Below the pieces are notes generated by a model, which made no database searches, was not told where the DNA came from, and saw nothing but the letters and a program-made list of their open reading frames with translations. A program made the position numbers and the translations under genes. This document shows positions 23,057 to 32,902 of a stretch of DNA of 64,000 nt, one piece after another. Numbering within the stretch: position 1 is the first letter of the stretch; each line of letters begins with the position of its first letter. The DNA is from Tricholoma matsutake (Eukaryota; Basidiomycota; Agaricomycetes; Agaricales; Tricholomataceae): assembly GCA_026075535.2 (NCBI GenBank), contig AP026542.1, positions 3,782,001-3,846,000 of the forward strand, in the 5' to 3' direction.

Positions 23057-23983
23057 AAGCAATCCAAGTCACCTCAACACAAACCCTACAGGTTCTTGAA
23101 GCAACTTCCAATCCCGGAACGGCCCTGGAACTCAATCTCCATGGATTTCATTGAACAATTACCCGACTCCGATGACCACAACGCTATCCTGGTCATTGTT
23201 GACCAACTCACCAAACAAGGCATCTTCATCCTGACTGTCAACAAAATCACAGCCCAAGCCAACCTGTTCATCCTCCACGTCTTCTCCAAGCATGGCATAC
23301 CATCTCACGTCACTTGCGACTGAGGATCCGAATTCATCTCCCATTTTTTCTGCTCCCTTGGAAAAGCTCTCAACATGTGAATCCATTTCACTTCTGGTTA
23401 TCACCCACAAGGTGATGGTCAGATGGAATGACTTAATCAGACCCTTGAGCAGTATCTCCAGATCTTCTGTAACTATCAGCAGGACGACTGGTCTCACCTC
23501 TTACCCTTGGGTGAATTTGCCTACAACAATGCTCCCTCTGCCTCTACCAGCATATCCCCTTTCTTCACCAACAAAGGCTACCACCCAAACATTTCCATCT
23601 TTCCCGAACACAACTTGGCCTCACAATGTGCCCACAAGTTCATTGTCGACTTAGACAACCTTCATCAGGAACTTCAGAAACAGCTTGCGGCCACTCAAAA
23701 ACATTATAAAGGTCCTGCGGACAAACATCGGGTGCCTGCACCTGACTTCAACATTGGTGATTTTGCCTACATCACTGTGGAAAATATCCGCACCACCTGT
23801 CCCTCCAGGAAACTTTCTGAAAAGAACCATGGTCATTGCACGCCTGGGAACTCACTCAGTCACCCTGCAGCTTCTGGACCACATGCAGGCCATCCACCCC
23901 ATTTTCCATGTGTCCCAACTAGAAGAACACTCCCCAAACACAATTCCAAATCGAGTACAACCTCCACCTCCTCCAGTAATTTA
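23057..23983 (+). pseudogene. pol of gypsy B, second part (integrase core)
   Basis: Continues the zinc-finger region after the family A insertion. The catalytic core shows SISMDFIEQLPDSDDHNAIL, the second Asp in VTCD-stop-GSEF, and Glu in HPQGDGQME-stop-LNQ. The stops near 23321, 23378 and 23429 are TGA where Arg is normal. A frameshift near 23820 leads to the GPF-type segment (VIARLGTHSVTLQLLDHMQA, IHPIFHVSQLEEHSPN) and a proline-rich linker, which is cut at 23983 by a TA-flanked insertion. Confidence 0.87.
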
Positions 23984-24069
23984 CACTCCTCCACCTATTC
24001 CGATCGGACTCACCAGAGTCCAGTGGATTCCAGTTATTCTGACTGGATTCCATTGGATTCCAGTGGATT

Positions 24070-24266
24070 CCAGTTATTCCAACTGGATTCCATTGGATTC
24101 CAGTTATTCCAACTGGATTCCATTGGATTCCAGTTATTCCAACTGGATTCCATTGGATTCCAGTTATTCCAACTGGATTCCATTGGATTCCAGTTATTCC
24201 AACTGGATTCCATTGGATTCCAGTTATTCCAACTGGATTCCATTGGATTCCAGTTATTCCAACTGG
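24070..24266. repeat. 30-bp minisatellite, about 6.5 units
   Basis: Seven copies of CCAGTTATTCCAACTGG, at 24070, 24100, 24130, 24160, 24190, 24220 and 24250, separated by ATTCCATTGGATT. Each core is self-complementary (CCAGTT/AACTGG). The 30-bp period is a multiple of three, so three frames stay open without implying coding. Confidence 0.95.
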
Positions 24267-24397
24267 ATTCCAGTTATTCTGACCAGATTCTGGTTACTCC
24301 AGATGCTCAACTTAGAGTATATACCCTAATGGATAGTCAAATTTCAAGTCTTAAGTTGTCAAAGTGCCTACAAAATATATTTGTGCAGAGTAAGAAT

Positions 24398-24480
24398 TGA
24401 ACTCAAGACATCTTGATTAGAGCGATCACATGACAAACCAAACATGTGTGCTTAACCAGTTGAGCCACAGGAGAATTATT
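24398..24480 (-). other. tRNA-like (SINE-type) sequence
   Basis: On the minus strand, GTGGCTCAACTGGTTAAGCAC resembles a pol III A box and D arm, and GAGTTCAATTC, about 50 bases downstream, resembles a B box. Stems do not pair well enough for a functional tRNA. A pseudo-tRNA or SINE head is the best reading. Confidence 0.5.
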
Positions 24481-24554
24481 AGTTAGTAATATAATGTTTA
24501 TTCATGACACTCTAATTTTCTTCGAAGTAGTTAAGATCAAATTTTTTTAATTAA

Positions 24555-24812
24555 CCACATCCCTCACATTGAATGCGAGGGAGTGGGCATGATTGTGATT
24601 GTATACATAAACAAAAAATCCTCCCTCTCACAAGATGCGAGAGGGAGATACATAAAAAGCTAACCCCTCATGCCGAACGCGAGGGGGGAGGTAAAAACAT
24701 GATAAAAAAATCCCTCCCCCAGGCAAAATGAGGGAGGGGGGGTACAATAATAATAAATAATTAAAAGTACAAAAAAATCCCTGCCCACATGAAGTGCAGG
24801 GGAGGGGGAGGG
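24555..24812 (-). repeat. Tandem array of five short hairpins
   Basis: Five units at about 24559, 24622, 24664, 24711 and 24779. Each is a C-rich arm, a short loop around GCAT, and a G-rich arm (minus strand example CCCTCGCATTCAATGTGAGG). AT-rich spacers of about 20-40 bp separate them. The stems vary in sequence while remaining complementary. Confidence 0.65.
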
Positions 24813-24819
24813 GACACGA

Positions 24820-25369
24820 CCCCGCTGTTGTCTGTCCTTCCACCAATGATCCACCCCACGAGCAGTTGCTCATGAGGCTGGGGGTGGGTGGTGCATTGTT
24901 GTCTCCTATCCCTGCACCTGGGCATCGTTCCACCCATGTTCCACCCCACAAGCAGTTGCTCGTGAGGCTGGAGGTGGGTGGCTTGTCATTGTTTGTCGCC
25001 ATCGTCCCCCATTTGGATTTCTGTCTTTTTTTTTTGGGGGGGGGGGGAGGGGTTTGGGCACGTTAGTGCAACGTGGCGCATGTATGGGGGTTGGTGGGTG
25101 CTTACTAGGCAGGTATCCCCCTTCTGGGGTCTCCTGGCATCCCTCTGCACCCACCTAGCCCGTGTTGACAGTCTCACATCCCATTTGAATGGGGAGGAGG
25201 GGATTGGGTGGGCATGGGCATGGGTTGCGCATTTTCCATTGCAGCAGGTTGTCCCCAGTAGTATATAGCCTAAAAAGCAATAAATTAAAATTAGTTGATT
25301 GATAAAAAGAAAAAGAAAAAAGAAAAAAACTTATCTATGGCCCAAACAACAATTGCTGTCGTTTGGGCC
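24820..25369 (-). other. Hairpin-intron-exon module, copy 1
   Basis: Minus strand: a hairpin with GGCCCAAAC...GTTTGGGCC arms (25369-25339) abuts ATAG, then ATAAGTTTTTT (a GTAAGT donor with the first G changed) and a pyrimidine-rich stretch ending TTTTTAG near 25270. Further on are two copies of the GAGC-N4-5-GCTC/TTG-GGGTGG motif (about 24968-24941 and 24883-24856). The interior also has (GTG)-rich and poly-G tracts. No convincing protein is encoded. Confidence 0.45.
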
Positions 25370-25627
25370 CTCGTTCCGTCCAGTTGGCTCGTTTGAAGGT
25401 GGTGGTGATGGTGGCAGTGGGCATGGGAATGGTGGTGGTGGGTGCGCATGCAGTGGTGGTGGTAGAGTGGAGAAGAGGAGGAGGCGGTGTTGACAACGGT
25501 GGTGGTGGTTGTGAGCTGGCAGTCACGTGTCACGTGTCATGCAATATGCATGTGTGTGTATTCTGTTAATGGCTGTAACTACACACCTTGGTTGGGTAAT
25601 ACAAGTATTAGATGTATGTAGATGAAT

Positions 25628-25706
25628 AATGACCTGGTAGCTCAGTGGTTAAGTGTGCTGTTATGTGTGCAGACCCAAGGTTGAGTGTTCAATTCTTGGT
25701 GCACAT
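25628..25706 (+). other. tRNA-like (SINE-type) sequence
   Basis: GGTAGCTCAGTGGTTAAGTG matches a pol III A box/D arm, followed about 40 bases later by GAGTGTTCAATTCTTGGTGC as B box/T arm. The arrangement is tRNA-like but too degenerate to name an isoacceptor. It points away from the minus-strand copy at 24398-24480. Confidence 0.55.
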
Positions 25707-25967
25707 CAAAATTTTATTTGGGAAAGCACATGCATTCTGGTTATTCTGGTTATGCTAGTGCCATGCATCCAGTTGATCCAACTGTTCCAGGTAAAAATGA
25801 GTCTGGGTAGATTCCAGGGATTCCAGAGGTAAAATTGACCCCCCAGTCTGACCAGAATTATGAATTGTGAGAAAAATATATGTAAATGGAATTCCCCAGA
25901 ATTCTGGAAATTCCGATTGGAATGGGCATTCCGACTGGAATCTGACTGGAATAGGTGGAGGAGTGTA

Positions 25968-26232
25968 ATGTACTCACCTCCTCCTATCACTATTGATGAC
26001 GAGCTCAAGTATGAGATTGCCAAAGTCCTTGACTCCAAGGTCAACAATTGACGTTGCTGCAAGATTTTCTACCTTGTCCAATGGGAAGGTTACCAGGGAA
26101 CTGATGAAGAAACCTCCTGGCTACCTGTTACAGAACTTGCCCATGCCCAAGAACTCCTTGAGGATTTTCACACCCACTACCCACAGAAACCTGGTCCATT
26201 ACCTGCTTAAACCTATTCACCTTACTCCTTAA
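25968..26232 (+). pseudogene. pol of gypsy B, third part (chromodomain)
   Basis: YSPPPITIDDELKYEIAKVL and DSK, then a stop in place of Arg and a shifted continuation IFYLVQWEGYQGTDEETSWL, PVTELAHAQELLEDFHTHY. This is the chromodomain with its conserved aromatic residues (Y, Y, W), ending the polyprotein at the TAA near 26230. Confidence 0.85.
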
Positions 26233-26308
26233 CTCAGTCAAGACTCAGAAATAAATCTTATTACAAACAGAAACAAAATAAAAGGAATTTTTTTGATCCA
26301 CCTGGATC

Positions 26309-27302
26309 CTACACTTCTGCTTCCCACTCACCTTCTTTGTCACCCTCACCCTCTCCCCCACCCTCACCCTCTCCCCCACCCTCACTCTCTTCCCCACCCT
26401 TGCCCTGTTCTCCACCCTTGCTCTCCTCCTCCTCATCCACCTGCCTCTTTTCCAGATACTTCTGGAATGCTGCCCAGTCATCTCCTGACTGGTGGATTCC
26501 ACATCTTTCCCGCCTGGACTCCCTCACCACCCCCTTGACTTTGTCTTCATTGCTTTCCTCCCCAGTGCTTTCATCCTCCTCCCATGCCAGGTCCAAGGCA
26601 TCCCAAACCTCCTCCATTGTACAGGAGAGCTCCCTGAACCCTTTCCTCACTGTCTTCACCAGCTGCCTCAGCAGCTCCATGATCTCCCCGCTACCCCCCG
26701 CCATTTTTGCTGCAGGGGCCTCCTGCCCCTCCCACACTACTTCCTTGCATTTGTGCTTGATGCATGTGCAATTATTGCACACACATCCCCGCGTGCCCAT
26801 CTTGAAACATGAGATTTTTTGATATTCACATTTAGGTCACTTATCAGTAAAGGAAGACCGATAAGTAAAACAAGAAACACACCTTTTGCAGGGCAGGGCC
26901 GCCTGCACCCGCACCGGACCCTCGGACTCCTCTGACCCCACTCATGCCTTCAACTTGGCAACTTTCTTATTCTTTGGGGACTTGCTCCCCTCGGCCTCGT
27001 CCCCCAAACCTGCAGCCACAGCCACCCGCTTCTTCTCCACTCTGCTTGCGGCCGCTGCTTCCTTCTTCCATGCCTCTGCCTCCTGGCGCGCCTCCTCAGC
27101 CTTCGCGTGCCTCCTCAGCCTTCGCAGCCTCCTCTGCTGCTTTTTGTGCCTCCTGCGCCCTCTGCTCCTCCTCTCTTGTCGCTTCCTCCTCCAGCTCCTT
27201 CATCTCCCATTCCATCTGCTCCTTCATTGCCCACTCCATATGTTTGTGTTGGGCCTTCATCACAGCCAACTTGATGTTCACGGAGATTTTTGGGGGGGAC
27301 AT
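26309..27302 (-). pseudogene. Antisense accessory gene of gypsy B (coiled coil plus Cys-rich)
   Basis: Lies between pol and the 3' LTR, opposite to gag-pol. The ATG at 27302 opens MSPPKISVNIKLAVMKAQHK, then a Glu/Lys/Ala coiled coil (EEEQRAQEAQKAAEEAAKAE). A 19-bp tandem duplication at about 27085-27125 shifts the frame; a basic segment (SPKNKKVAKLKA) and one TGA follow. A probable intron of about 90 bp (GTGTGT...TTTCAAG, 26888-26800) leads to a Cys cluster (CVCNNCTCIKHKC), an amphipathic helix (EIMELLRQLVKTVRKGFREL) and an acidic Glu/Gly tail to the stop at 26309. The layout resembles uncharacterised basidiomycete proteins with a Zn-binding CxxC region; function unknown. Confidence 0.6.
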
Positions 27303-27321
27303 ATTGAATAGGTGGTGGGAG

Positions 27322-28924
27322 TAGGGTGTAGCACGGGTATGGGTAAACCCGCAGTAAACAGCCCACAGGTTGGACAGGTATGGGTACGGTTGCCAAAATG
27401 CCAGACCTGTGACATACCATACCCGTTTTGGTGGTGTGATGGGTATTGACAGGTTGCTTGAGTTGCCGGATCCAGCAGTTGCCAAACTACCAATTGACTG
27501 GTTCCTCTTCACCCATGGGCATTGCCCATTGTAATAGTAAGTTTTTTGTTTCTTTCAACTAACTAAATGTGCTCTTTTCTAGGGTACAGTGTCAGCTCAA
27601 CAACAGTAAGTTGTTTATTTCTTTCAATTAACTAACTGTTTCTTTTTTCTAAAGGTTCTATCTATGTTGTAACAATGAGACGGTGCCAAGACGCCTAGGA
27701 TGACGACCCAGGATGGGACTGGGAGAACCCACTGCTGCGAGCCCCTGCTTGCAGGGTGGATGAGTTATGAAGGAAGCAATGACAAACAGCCCAGCACCTG
27801 CCCTAGCCCTGTGAGCCACTGCTTGTGGGGTGGGTCACAGGTGCTAGCAGCCGGCGACAAGGGACAATGGGAAGGGGAACAACGAACGACGAATGGGAGA
27901 TGGGGATGCAAGGGACGAAGGGAGGAGAACAACGAAGACAATGACGAACCATGTGGGGCAGAGGATGATGATGAGGATGATGAGCGACGACCGACAAACC
28001 ACTACCACCACCACCACAGCACCCCCATCCACCGCCAAGAACAACTGTTCGCGGGGTGGAAATGGGGAGCAATGAGATGGGACAACAATGCCAGGGGACA
28101 GGGACAGAGAGGGGGATGAACGACCATGACATGGGCAGCAATGATGACGATGGCAATGAGGAAGAGGATGGTGATGGGGTGAAACAAAAAAAAAGGCCCA
28201 AGAGACGCTGCCATCTCTTGGGCCATAGGTAAGTTGGTTTTTCCTTCCTCATTTCATTTTCTTGTTACTAACAACAAAGGTTTTAGGTAGTGATTTTACT
28301 ATTGATGATGATGAGGGGGGAGGGGATGAGAATGGTCAAGAACAACAGGGAGAACAAGAATGAAGGGGGGGACAAGGGGGGGACAAGAACAGGGAGGACG
28401 AGAATGATGGGAGATGAGAATGACGACAACAAACCGCCGACGAGTGGGAAGGGCACCACCATGATGACCTCTTGCCCCTTGCCATCTTGCTGCAAGCAAG
28501 ACGGCGGTTTTTTCTTTTTGTAGGATTGTATAGAATTATTAAGTAAATAAATCCCTCCATCACTCGAGATGAGGGACAAGGTGTATTTTTTTGCATGTGG
28601 ATAATAAGCATGATTAAATAAATTTCCATTGCTCATGTTATTCAAATTTAAAAAAGTATCTATAGCTTAGGTATTATGTACAGGGTGTAGTTAAGTTAGT
28701 TAAGGGCTTATACCATACAAACACAGGATGTTTAATAGCATAGAACATCAAATTTGAGGCAAACATCCATGGTGTATATATGTGGTGTCACACCTGCAGT
28801 GTTTCATGACAGACCATGGTAAAAACCTGTCACCATGGTTGCGGTGTTAAAACAGGTGCAGTGTTGGCAGGTGCGGGTGCAGTGTGTGAAATCTTACCCA
28901 TGGTGTGACCCATGCTACACCCTA
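27322..28924. mobile_element. hAT-like TIR element with 8-bp target duplication
   Basis: TIRs TAGGGTGTAGCACGGGT (27322) and ACCCATGCTACACCCTA (ends 28924), flanked by GGTGGGAG at 27314-27321 and 28925-28932. TAGGG fits the hAT terminal consensus. No transposase is visible; the interior is the spliced module described below. It inserted about 20 bp upstream of the ATG of the antisense gene in gypsy B. Confidence 0.88.
27537..28500 (+). other. Hairpin-intron-exon module, copy 2
   Basis: Two closely spaced introns, 27537-27582 and 27606-27654, each with GTAAGT, a CTAAC branch site and a C/AAG or CTAG acceptor. An exon with CCTAGGATGACGACCCAGGA follows, and the ATG at 27700 opens a 139-codon low-complexity frame with three GAGC...GCTTGC-type motifs (about 27731, 27810, 28033). 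A perfect hairpin GGCCCAAGAGA/TCTCTTGGGCC (28195-28224) ends four bases before a third intron, 28229-28286 (GTAAGT, TTACTAAC, TTTTAG). It looks transcribed and spliced; whether it is coding is doubtful. Confidence 0.5.
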
Positions 28925-29049
28925 GGTGGGAGTAGGAAACAATGTGAAAAATTTTTCAACCAACTGCCACATTCGTAAATTCAACCAACTTCCTTATTTG
29001 GACTCAAACACCCACATGCCTCGTAGGCTCAGCACTAAGGGGGAAATAC

Positions 29050-29766
29050 TGTCAAGAACTGTTCCTCACCCGATCGGAACCCGCATCCGTCCAACACTTT
29101 TCTGCAGCTTGAATCTGACATTCACCAACTCCTCCAATTTTTGTTCCTGGCCACCTTGCACTGCCCACACTGCTGTGCACCAGGCCGCCTTGTACAGCAC
29201 CCATGGCCACCTTCCCAAGGCTGCCATCTCTTTTGCAAATTCAACTACAGACTCCTGTGCAGCCCCCGCTAAGTAATTTATTTACGCAGTTGAGACACTG
29301 CTGCAGTTACTGGGATGTTCCACTCCGATTCCAGACTCTAGTATTTAAGCTTAGTTAGTTTTGACTTGTATTCCTCAGTTCGTATATTGATATAGACTTG
29401 ACAAAGCCCCAACTTTAACCTGCCAATCTAAATCTTGTTCTACTCCTACCTCTGTCCTCTAAGAGTCTGAACTTCATTTGACTCAACCTCTAGTTCTCCT
29501 TCCCAAGCTTTGGTCTCATCTGAACTTAACCCAAGTCCCTCCATACTCCTTCCCTGCATTTCCCACACTTTCCTGCTCCTACCTCCAAACCTTCATCTTG
29601 AAATTAGGACACCAGACAAGGTGAAGGGTGCAGCTTCTTATAACCTGAAGCCGAGTCCTTTCTGTTCCCCTTTTGCAGGATCCGCTATGACCTGACAACT
29701 TTCCATTATCAACATCTGCAGGGTCTGACCAGATTCCGATGTGCACTTCTGGATCAGTTCTTAACA
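29050..29766 (+). repeat. 3' LTR of gypsy B
   Basis: A 717-bp LTR paired with 12446-13147. It is preceded by a polypurine tract AAGGGGGAAA at about 29037-29046. Confidence 0.9.
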
Positions 29767-30287
29767 AAAATGCTCCTTTTGATGAGACCTGTCAATTGGC
29801 TAGAGCAATAAATTCTGAAAACTGATGGAGTTATTATTTTTGGTCCCAGCCAATTTGGCGCCTCCTTCCATATATGGAGAGAATTACCATATTCAGTGAT
29901 GACAAAGCAGTCCCTGAGCATGTCAGAAAGCGATCGAAATTTAAATGAGTTGTAAAGCAAGGAAACCACATGATTACTGTTTTTTCTTCCTCCATTTCAC
30001 TTTGGAATTGCTTTTAAATGACCCAGATCATGCACCATTGGAGGGGGTAGAATTTTTTTTTTGCTTGGCCAATTTGGCACCTGTACAAAAGTAGTGGTGA
30101 CTAGGTGACCTGCACCATAGCCTCGTCGACATGCCAATTTGAAGGAAAATGAGTTGTGTAGTAGCCTCGTCGGTTTACGCATTTCCCCTGGGCAACGCCC
30201 CCTTGAATTTGAATTTTACTCTCAGATATACCCCCAAAGCTTCAAGCTTCAAGTTTGACATTCATTCTAATAGCATCACCTTTAACC
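29767..30287. other. No gene; MITE right part and upstream region of the nucleoporin-like gene
   Basis: 29767-30117 is the right part of the split TA-flanked MITE, non-coding. 30120-30287 is the presumed promoter and leader of the following gene, with GC content rising towards it. I see no clear TATA or CAAT motif. Confidence 0.5.
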
Positions 30288-31288
30288 ATGGCTTCAGTGT
30301 TGTTCATGAGTATCCCGGCCATCCAAGATCAGCCAGGCAAAAGCTTTGAAGTCAGTTATACACTCGTTTCTCTGTACACGCGTCTTCACCAGTACATGCC
30401 ACGACAGGAGGTTCGCATCGAGGACTATCTCCATGCCTATAGCACGGCCGGTCGGCCACCCGCGCCCGTTCCCCAAGAGCCCACAAGCGAACAAAAACGG
30501 ACGCTGCTCAACTTACCACCACTCTTCAAGCCGTATTCCGCGCGTGATACCGCTCTACCTTCCTTCTCAAATCCGTCGGTGAATGGGGCACTGACACCGC
30601 CTGCGCCACCCGCAATAACAAAGCAGGATGATCTTCCAGAGTCGCAGGAGTTTTTGACGACGTCGTCAGAGGGGGAGGTGTTTCAGAATATTTCGGTTAT
30701 GCCAATGTTTAGATGGTTCAGTCTTGAAGTGAGTGTCGTGGTTGCTCGATGTCTTCCTTCGTAATTTCTTTCCTCTTTTCTATATTCTCTGTTGTTTCTT
30801 ATTCGCGTTCAACGGTGTCTGGCTGGAATGTAATTGTAGGAGCTTCGCTGCTACGCTTACCTCAAAGGTCACAAACTCCCTCCATCATCCGTCCGAATGG
30901 CTTCCTTCTTCCATGTGCCCCCACTCAATCTGAATTCCCTCCCCACCGAGATGATATCCAGCCGCTTTATGCCGAACGCTCTATCTTCGTCTGTATCATC
31001 AGAGACCCTGCTGAGTATATCTGCACAACCCGGTTTCACTGACCACAGCTTCGAAGTATTGTTCTCTCCATTCTCACATATTGAAGAATTACTGACGTTC
31101 CTGTTGTTGCGTTACTTCTTTTCTAGGAACTCCGCGTCGCGCATCTGCAAGCAGGGAGAGAGCTCAACTCGCAAGAGATACTCAGTGCCAACGCCGCGTC
31201 CGGTATTGCTCCGTTATCTCGTTCGTCTCTGTTTATAAGTGGTGGTGGCGGCGCTTTTGCGTATGCGCCACCTGTGCGGCCGTTCTAA
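30288..31288 (+). CDS. Nucleoporin-like protein with three S-F/L-E-E-L/V-R repeats
   Basis: Four exons: 30288-30350, 30408-30728, 30840-31055 and 31127-31288, giving 253 residues with all introns in phase 0. The start is chosen at ATG in AACCATGG. The protein carries the motif three times: KSFEEVRIEDYLHAYSTAGR, SLEELRCYAYLKGHK and SFEELRVAHLQAGREL. Nucleoporins of the Nup98/Nup100 group carry SLEELRLEDY-type motifs, so a nuclear pore or pore-associated role is plausible. No FG repeats or autoproteolytic domain are present, so this is not a full Nup98; it may be a small motif-only paralogue. The frame is intact and CpG content is normal, unlike the flanking transposons. Confidence 0.65.
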
Positions 31289-31531
31289 TTTCCAGCGTTG
31301 GTCATTGGCCTGCGATTTCTCATTGGATTTGAAAATTATAGGCGTATAAACCTGGGATACGCAAACCCGAGGAACAACATAGATCTTGTATCACTACAAA
31401 GCTTTTTGATAGACCAATTTACATTGGTAGTGTCAAATATGAACATGGTATGCAAAAGCGAATGATATGGGATATGGGGTATCTACGATATATATGGAAA
31501 TTCAAGAAAGCGCGCACAACATGCGACAATT

Positions 31532-32902
31532 CTAGTCATCCTGGAGTTCGTCGACCTCATCCATATCAATAAAGTATCTCTTCCCTGACTCAACCCCACA
31601 CCTCGCCATCGTCTGGTCCAAAGGACAGTCGAAGTAATCCACATTGCCGTTGACCATTTTTGGGACAATCAGATGAGCTCTGCATCGCGAAAAGTCAGAC
31701 GCATATCCCCACATATGCGATTTTATTATTTGGAGGGACATACTTAGCAAAGTCCAATTGAAAAGTCTTACACGCCCCCGCGAGGACCTTCTTGACAAGA
31801 TGCTTTCCACGCGTCTTGAACTCGGCCTCCTGGTCTGGTCCAGGCCCCCTGATGATCACGTTGAATCGCGCTTCAGGGTCGGGCTTTACCTCTACAGATG
31901 GTGAGGATATAGAATGCAGACCTATGAAGGGAAGAAAAGAATGCGGGTTAGAACGATAGGCAATGCTTTTATGAGAACATGTACTGCTGTTCGACGGGCC
32001 GGGCGTGGGCAGCTTTGAAGACACAGTGACAGAAATAGATTTGCGGGAGGTGTTCTTGGCTGCGGTAATTTCTGAGTTTCTTTGTTTACAATCGAGGGGC
32101 AGAATAAACTGTATACGCACGCCCATCCAGTGTCTTCTTTAGGCTGGAATGTGAAATGTCCTCAAGCTCCTCGGGAGGGGTCTTTTCGTTACTGCCGGAG
32201 CCAAGCGCATTCTCTTGCCACTCGTCGTTTAATTCCTCCTCTTCTCGAGCTTCTACTTCCGGTTCTTCTTTCTCAGGCTCCTCCTCAAAGACCACCTCAT
32301 TGTCAAACAAGGTTAGAGCCTTATTCAGAGGTGACTCTCTATCTCTTGGGTATATTTCCGAAGTCTTCTCTCCTTCACGAGCAGTCCCATTGCGTATTGC
32401 ATCTTTTCCTTTGGGATGTTCTTCGCGTTGCGAGGAAGGAGGTGTTGGTGGAGCTTGTGTCTTTGCTTTCTGGGTTTCTATAAGTAAACCAATTTTTCAA
32501 CGACGATTCGTTTCCATTGAGCAATATAACGCACGTAGACTTTTGGTTCCTTCCTCGTGTTTTACCACGTCAGCAACAACTGCCAGCTCGTCCAAAGCCG
32601 TGGACATAACCTCATACACGCTTTCATCGACTTCTATGCTGTGTCCTCTACATATATCCAGGGTTTTTATCTGAAAAATGGGAACCGTGCCTGGACTGAG
32701 AGTGAGTTTCTCAGATGTTACGCGAACGAGGTCCTGTTAAATATCGAATCAGTGAGAGATGGAGAATAGAAACATACCAATCTCGTACCGTGTAATTTTT
32801 TGGCCGAGCAATGAACCGTCGCGTCTGATTGTAGCACAGAACGAGTACTGGTAGGTCCTCCAAGGATTTTGTGAGAGGGTTAATAGTTGACGCGATATAC
32901 AT
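31532..32902 (-). CDS. Uncharacterised basidiomycete protein, five exons
   Basis: Predicted exons are 32789-32902, 32535-32733, 32121-32477, 31744-32059 and 31532-31679, giving 377 codons with consistent phases and GT-AG junctions. The N-terminal 90 residues (MYIASTINPLTKSLEDLPVL, RRFIARPKNY, VPIFQIKTLDICRG) look like a compact alpha/beta domain. The centre is acidic and Ser/Glu-rich (FEEEPEKEEPEVEAREEEEL), and the C-terminus is compact (FNVIIRGPGPDQEAEF, HLVKKVLAGACKTFQLDFAK, YFDCPLDQTMARCG, FIDMDEVDELQDD). I do not recognise a named family. There is no signal peptide or membrane segment. It converges towards the nucleoporin-like gene, with about 240 bp between stops. Confidence 0.65.

Larger units (their letters stand above)
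23984..25965. mobile_element. TA-flanked TIR element with minisatellite
   Basis: A terminal inverted repeat CACTCCTCCACCTATTCC at 23984 is matched at 25948-25965, with TA on both sides (23982-23983, 25966-25967). It lies between the integrase linker and the chromodomain of gypsy B. The interior holds a 30-bp minisatellite, two diverging tRNA-like sequences, a hairpin array and a spliced-looking module on the minus strand. No transposase is visible, so it is non-autonomous. Boundaries rest on the TIR and a 2-bp duplication only. Confidence 0.65.
12446..29766 (+). mobile_element. Ty3/gypsy element B with nested insertions
   Basis: LTRs at 12446-13147 and 29050-29766 (ends TGTCAAGAACTG and CAGTTCTTAACA) are flanked by AAAAT (12441-12445 and 29767-29771). 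The coding region is split by three insertions: 17079-23051, 23984-25965 and 27322-28924. Removing these leaves about 7.7 kb. Gene order is gag, protease, RT, RNase H, integrase, chromodomain, then an antisense gene before the 3' LTR. Confidence 0.92.
12357..30117. mobile_element. TA-flanked MITE split by gypsy B
   Basis: A terminal inverted repeat starting TGGTGCAGGTCACCTAGTCA at 12357 (36-37 bp in all) is matched by its reverse complement ending at 30117. TA flanks both ends (12355-12356, 30118-30119). Without the 17.3-kb gypsy B insertion the element would be about 435 bp. The TA duplication and short non-coding interior suit a Tc1/mariner-type MITE. Confidence 0.8.

Noticed and set aside
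23507..24400. 297-codon plus-strand ORF with FQLFQLDSIG repeats
   Set aside because: The first part is gypsy B integrase; the repeat part is only the 30-bp minisatellite, which stays open in three frames because its period is a multiple of three.
24398..24480. Functional tRNA gene
   Set aside because: The A-box and B-box words are tRNA-like, but the acceptor and T stems do not pair and no anticodon arm is convincing.
24555..24812. Hairpin array as a CRISPR-like array
   Set aside because: Repeats are not identical, spacers are AT-rich and irregular, no cas genes are present, and the genome is fungal.
26293..27324. Plus-strand ORFs of 80-160 codons rich in Pro/Ser/Leu
   Set aside because: They are the mirror of the minus-strand coiled-coil gene, whose Glu/Lys codons read as Ser/Leu/Pro on the other strand.
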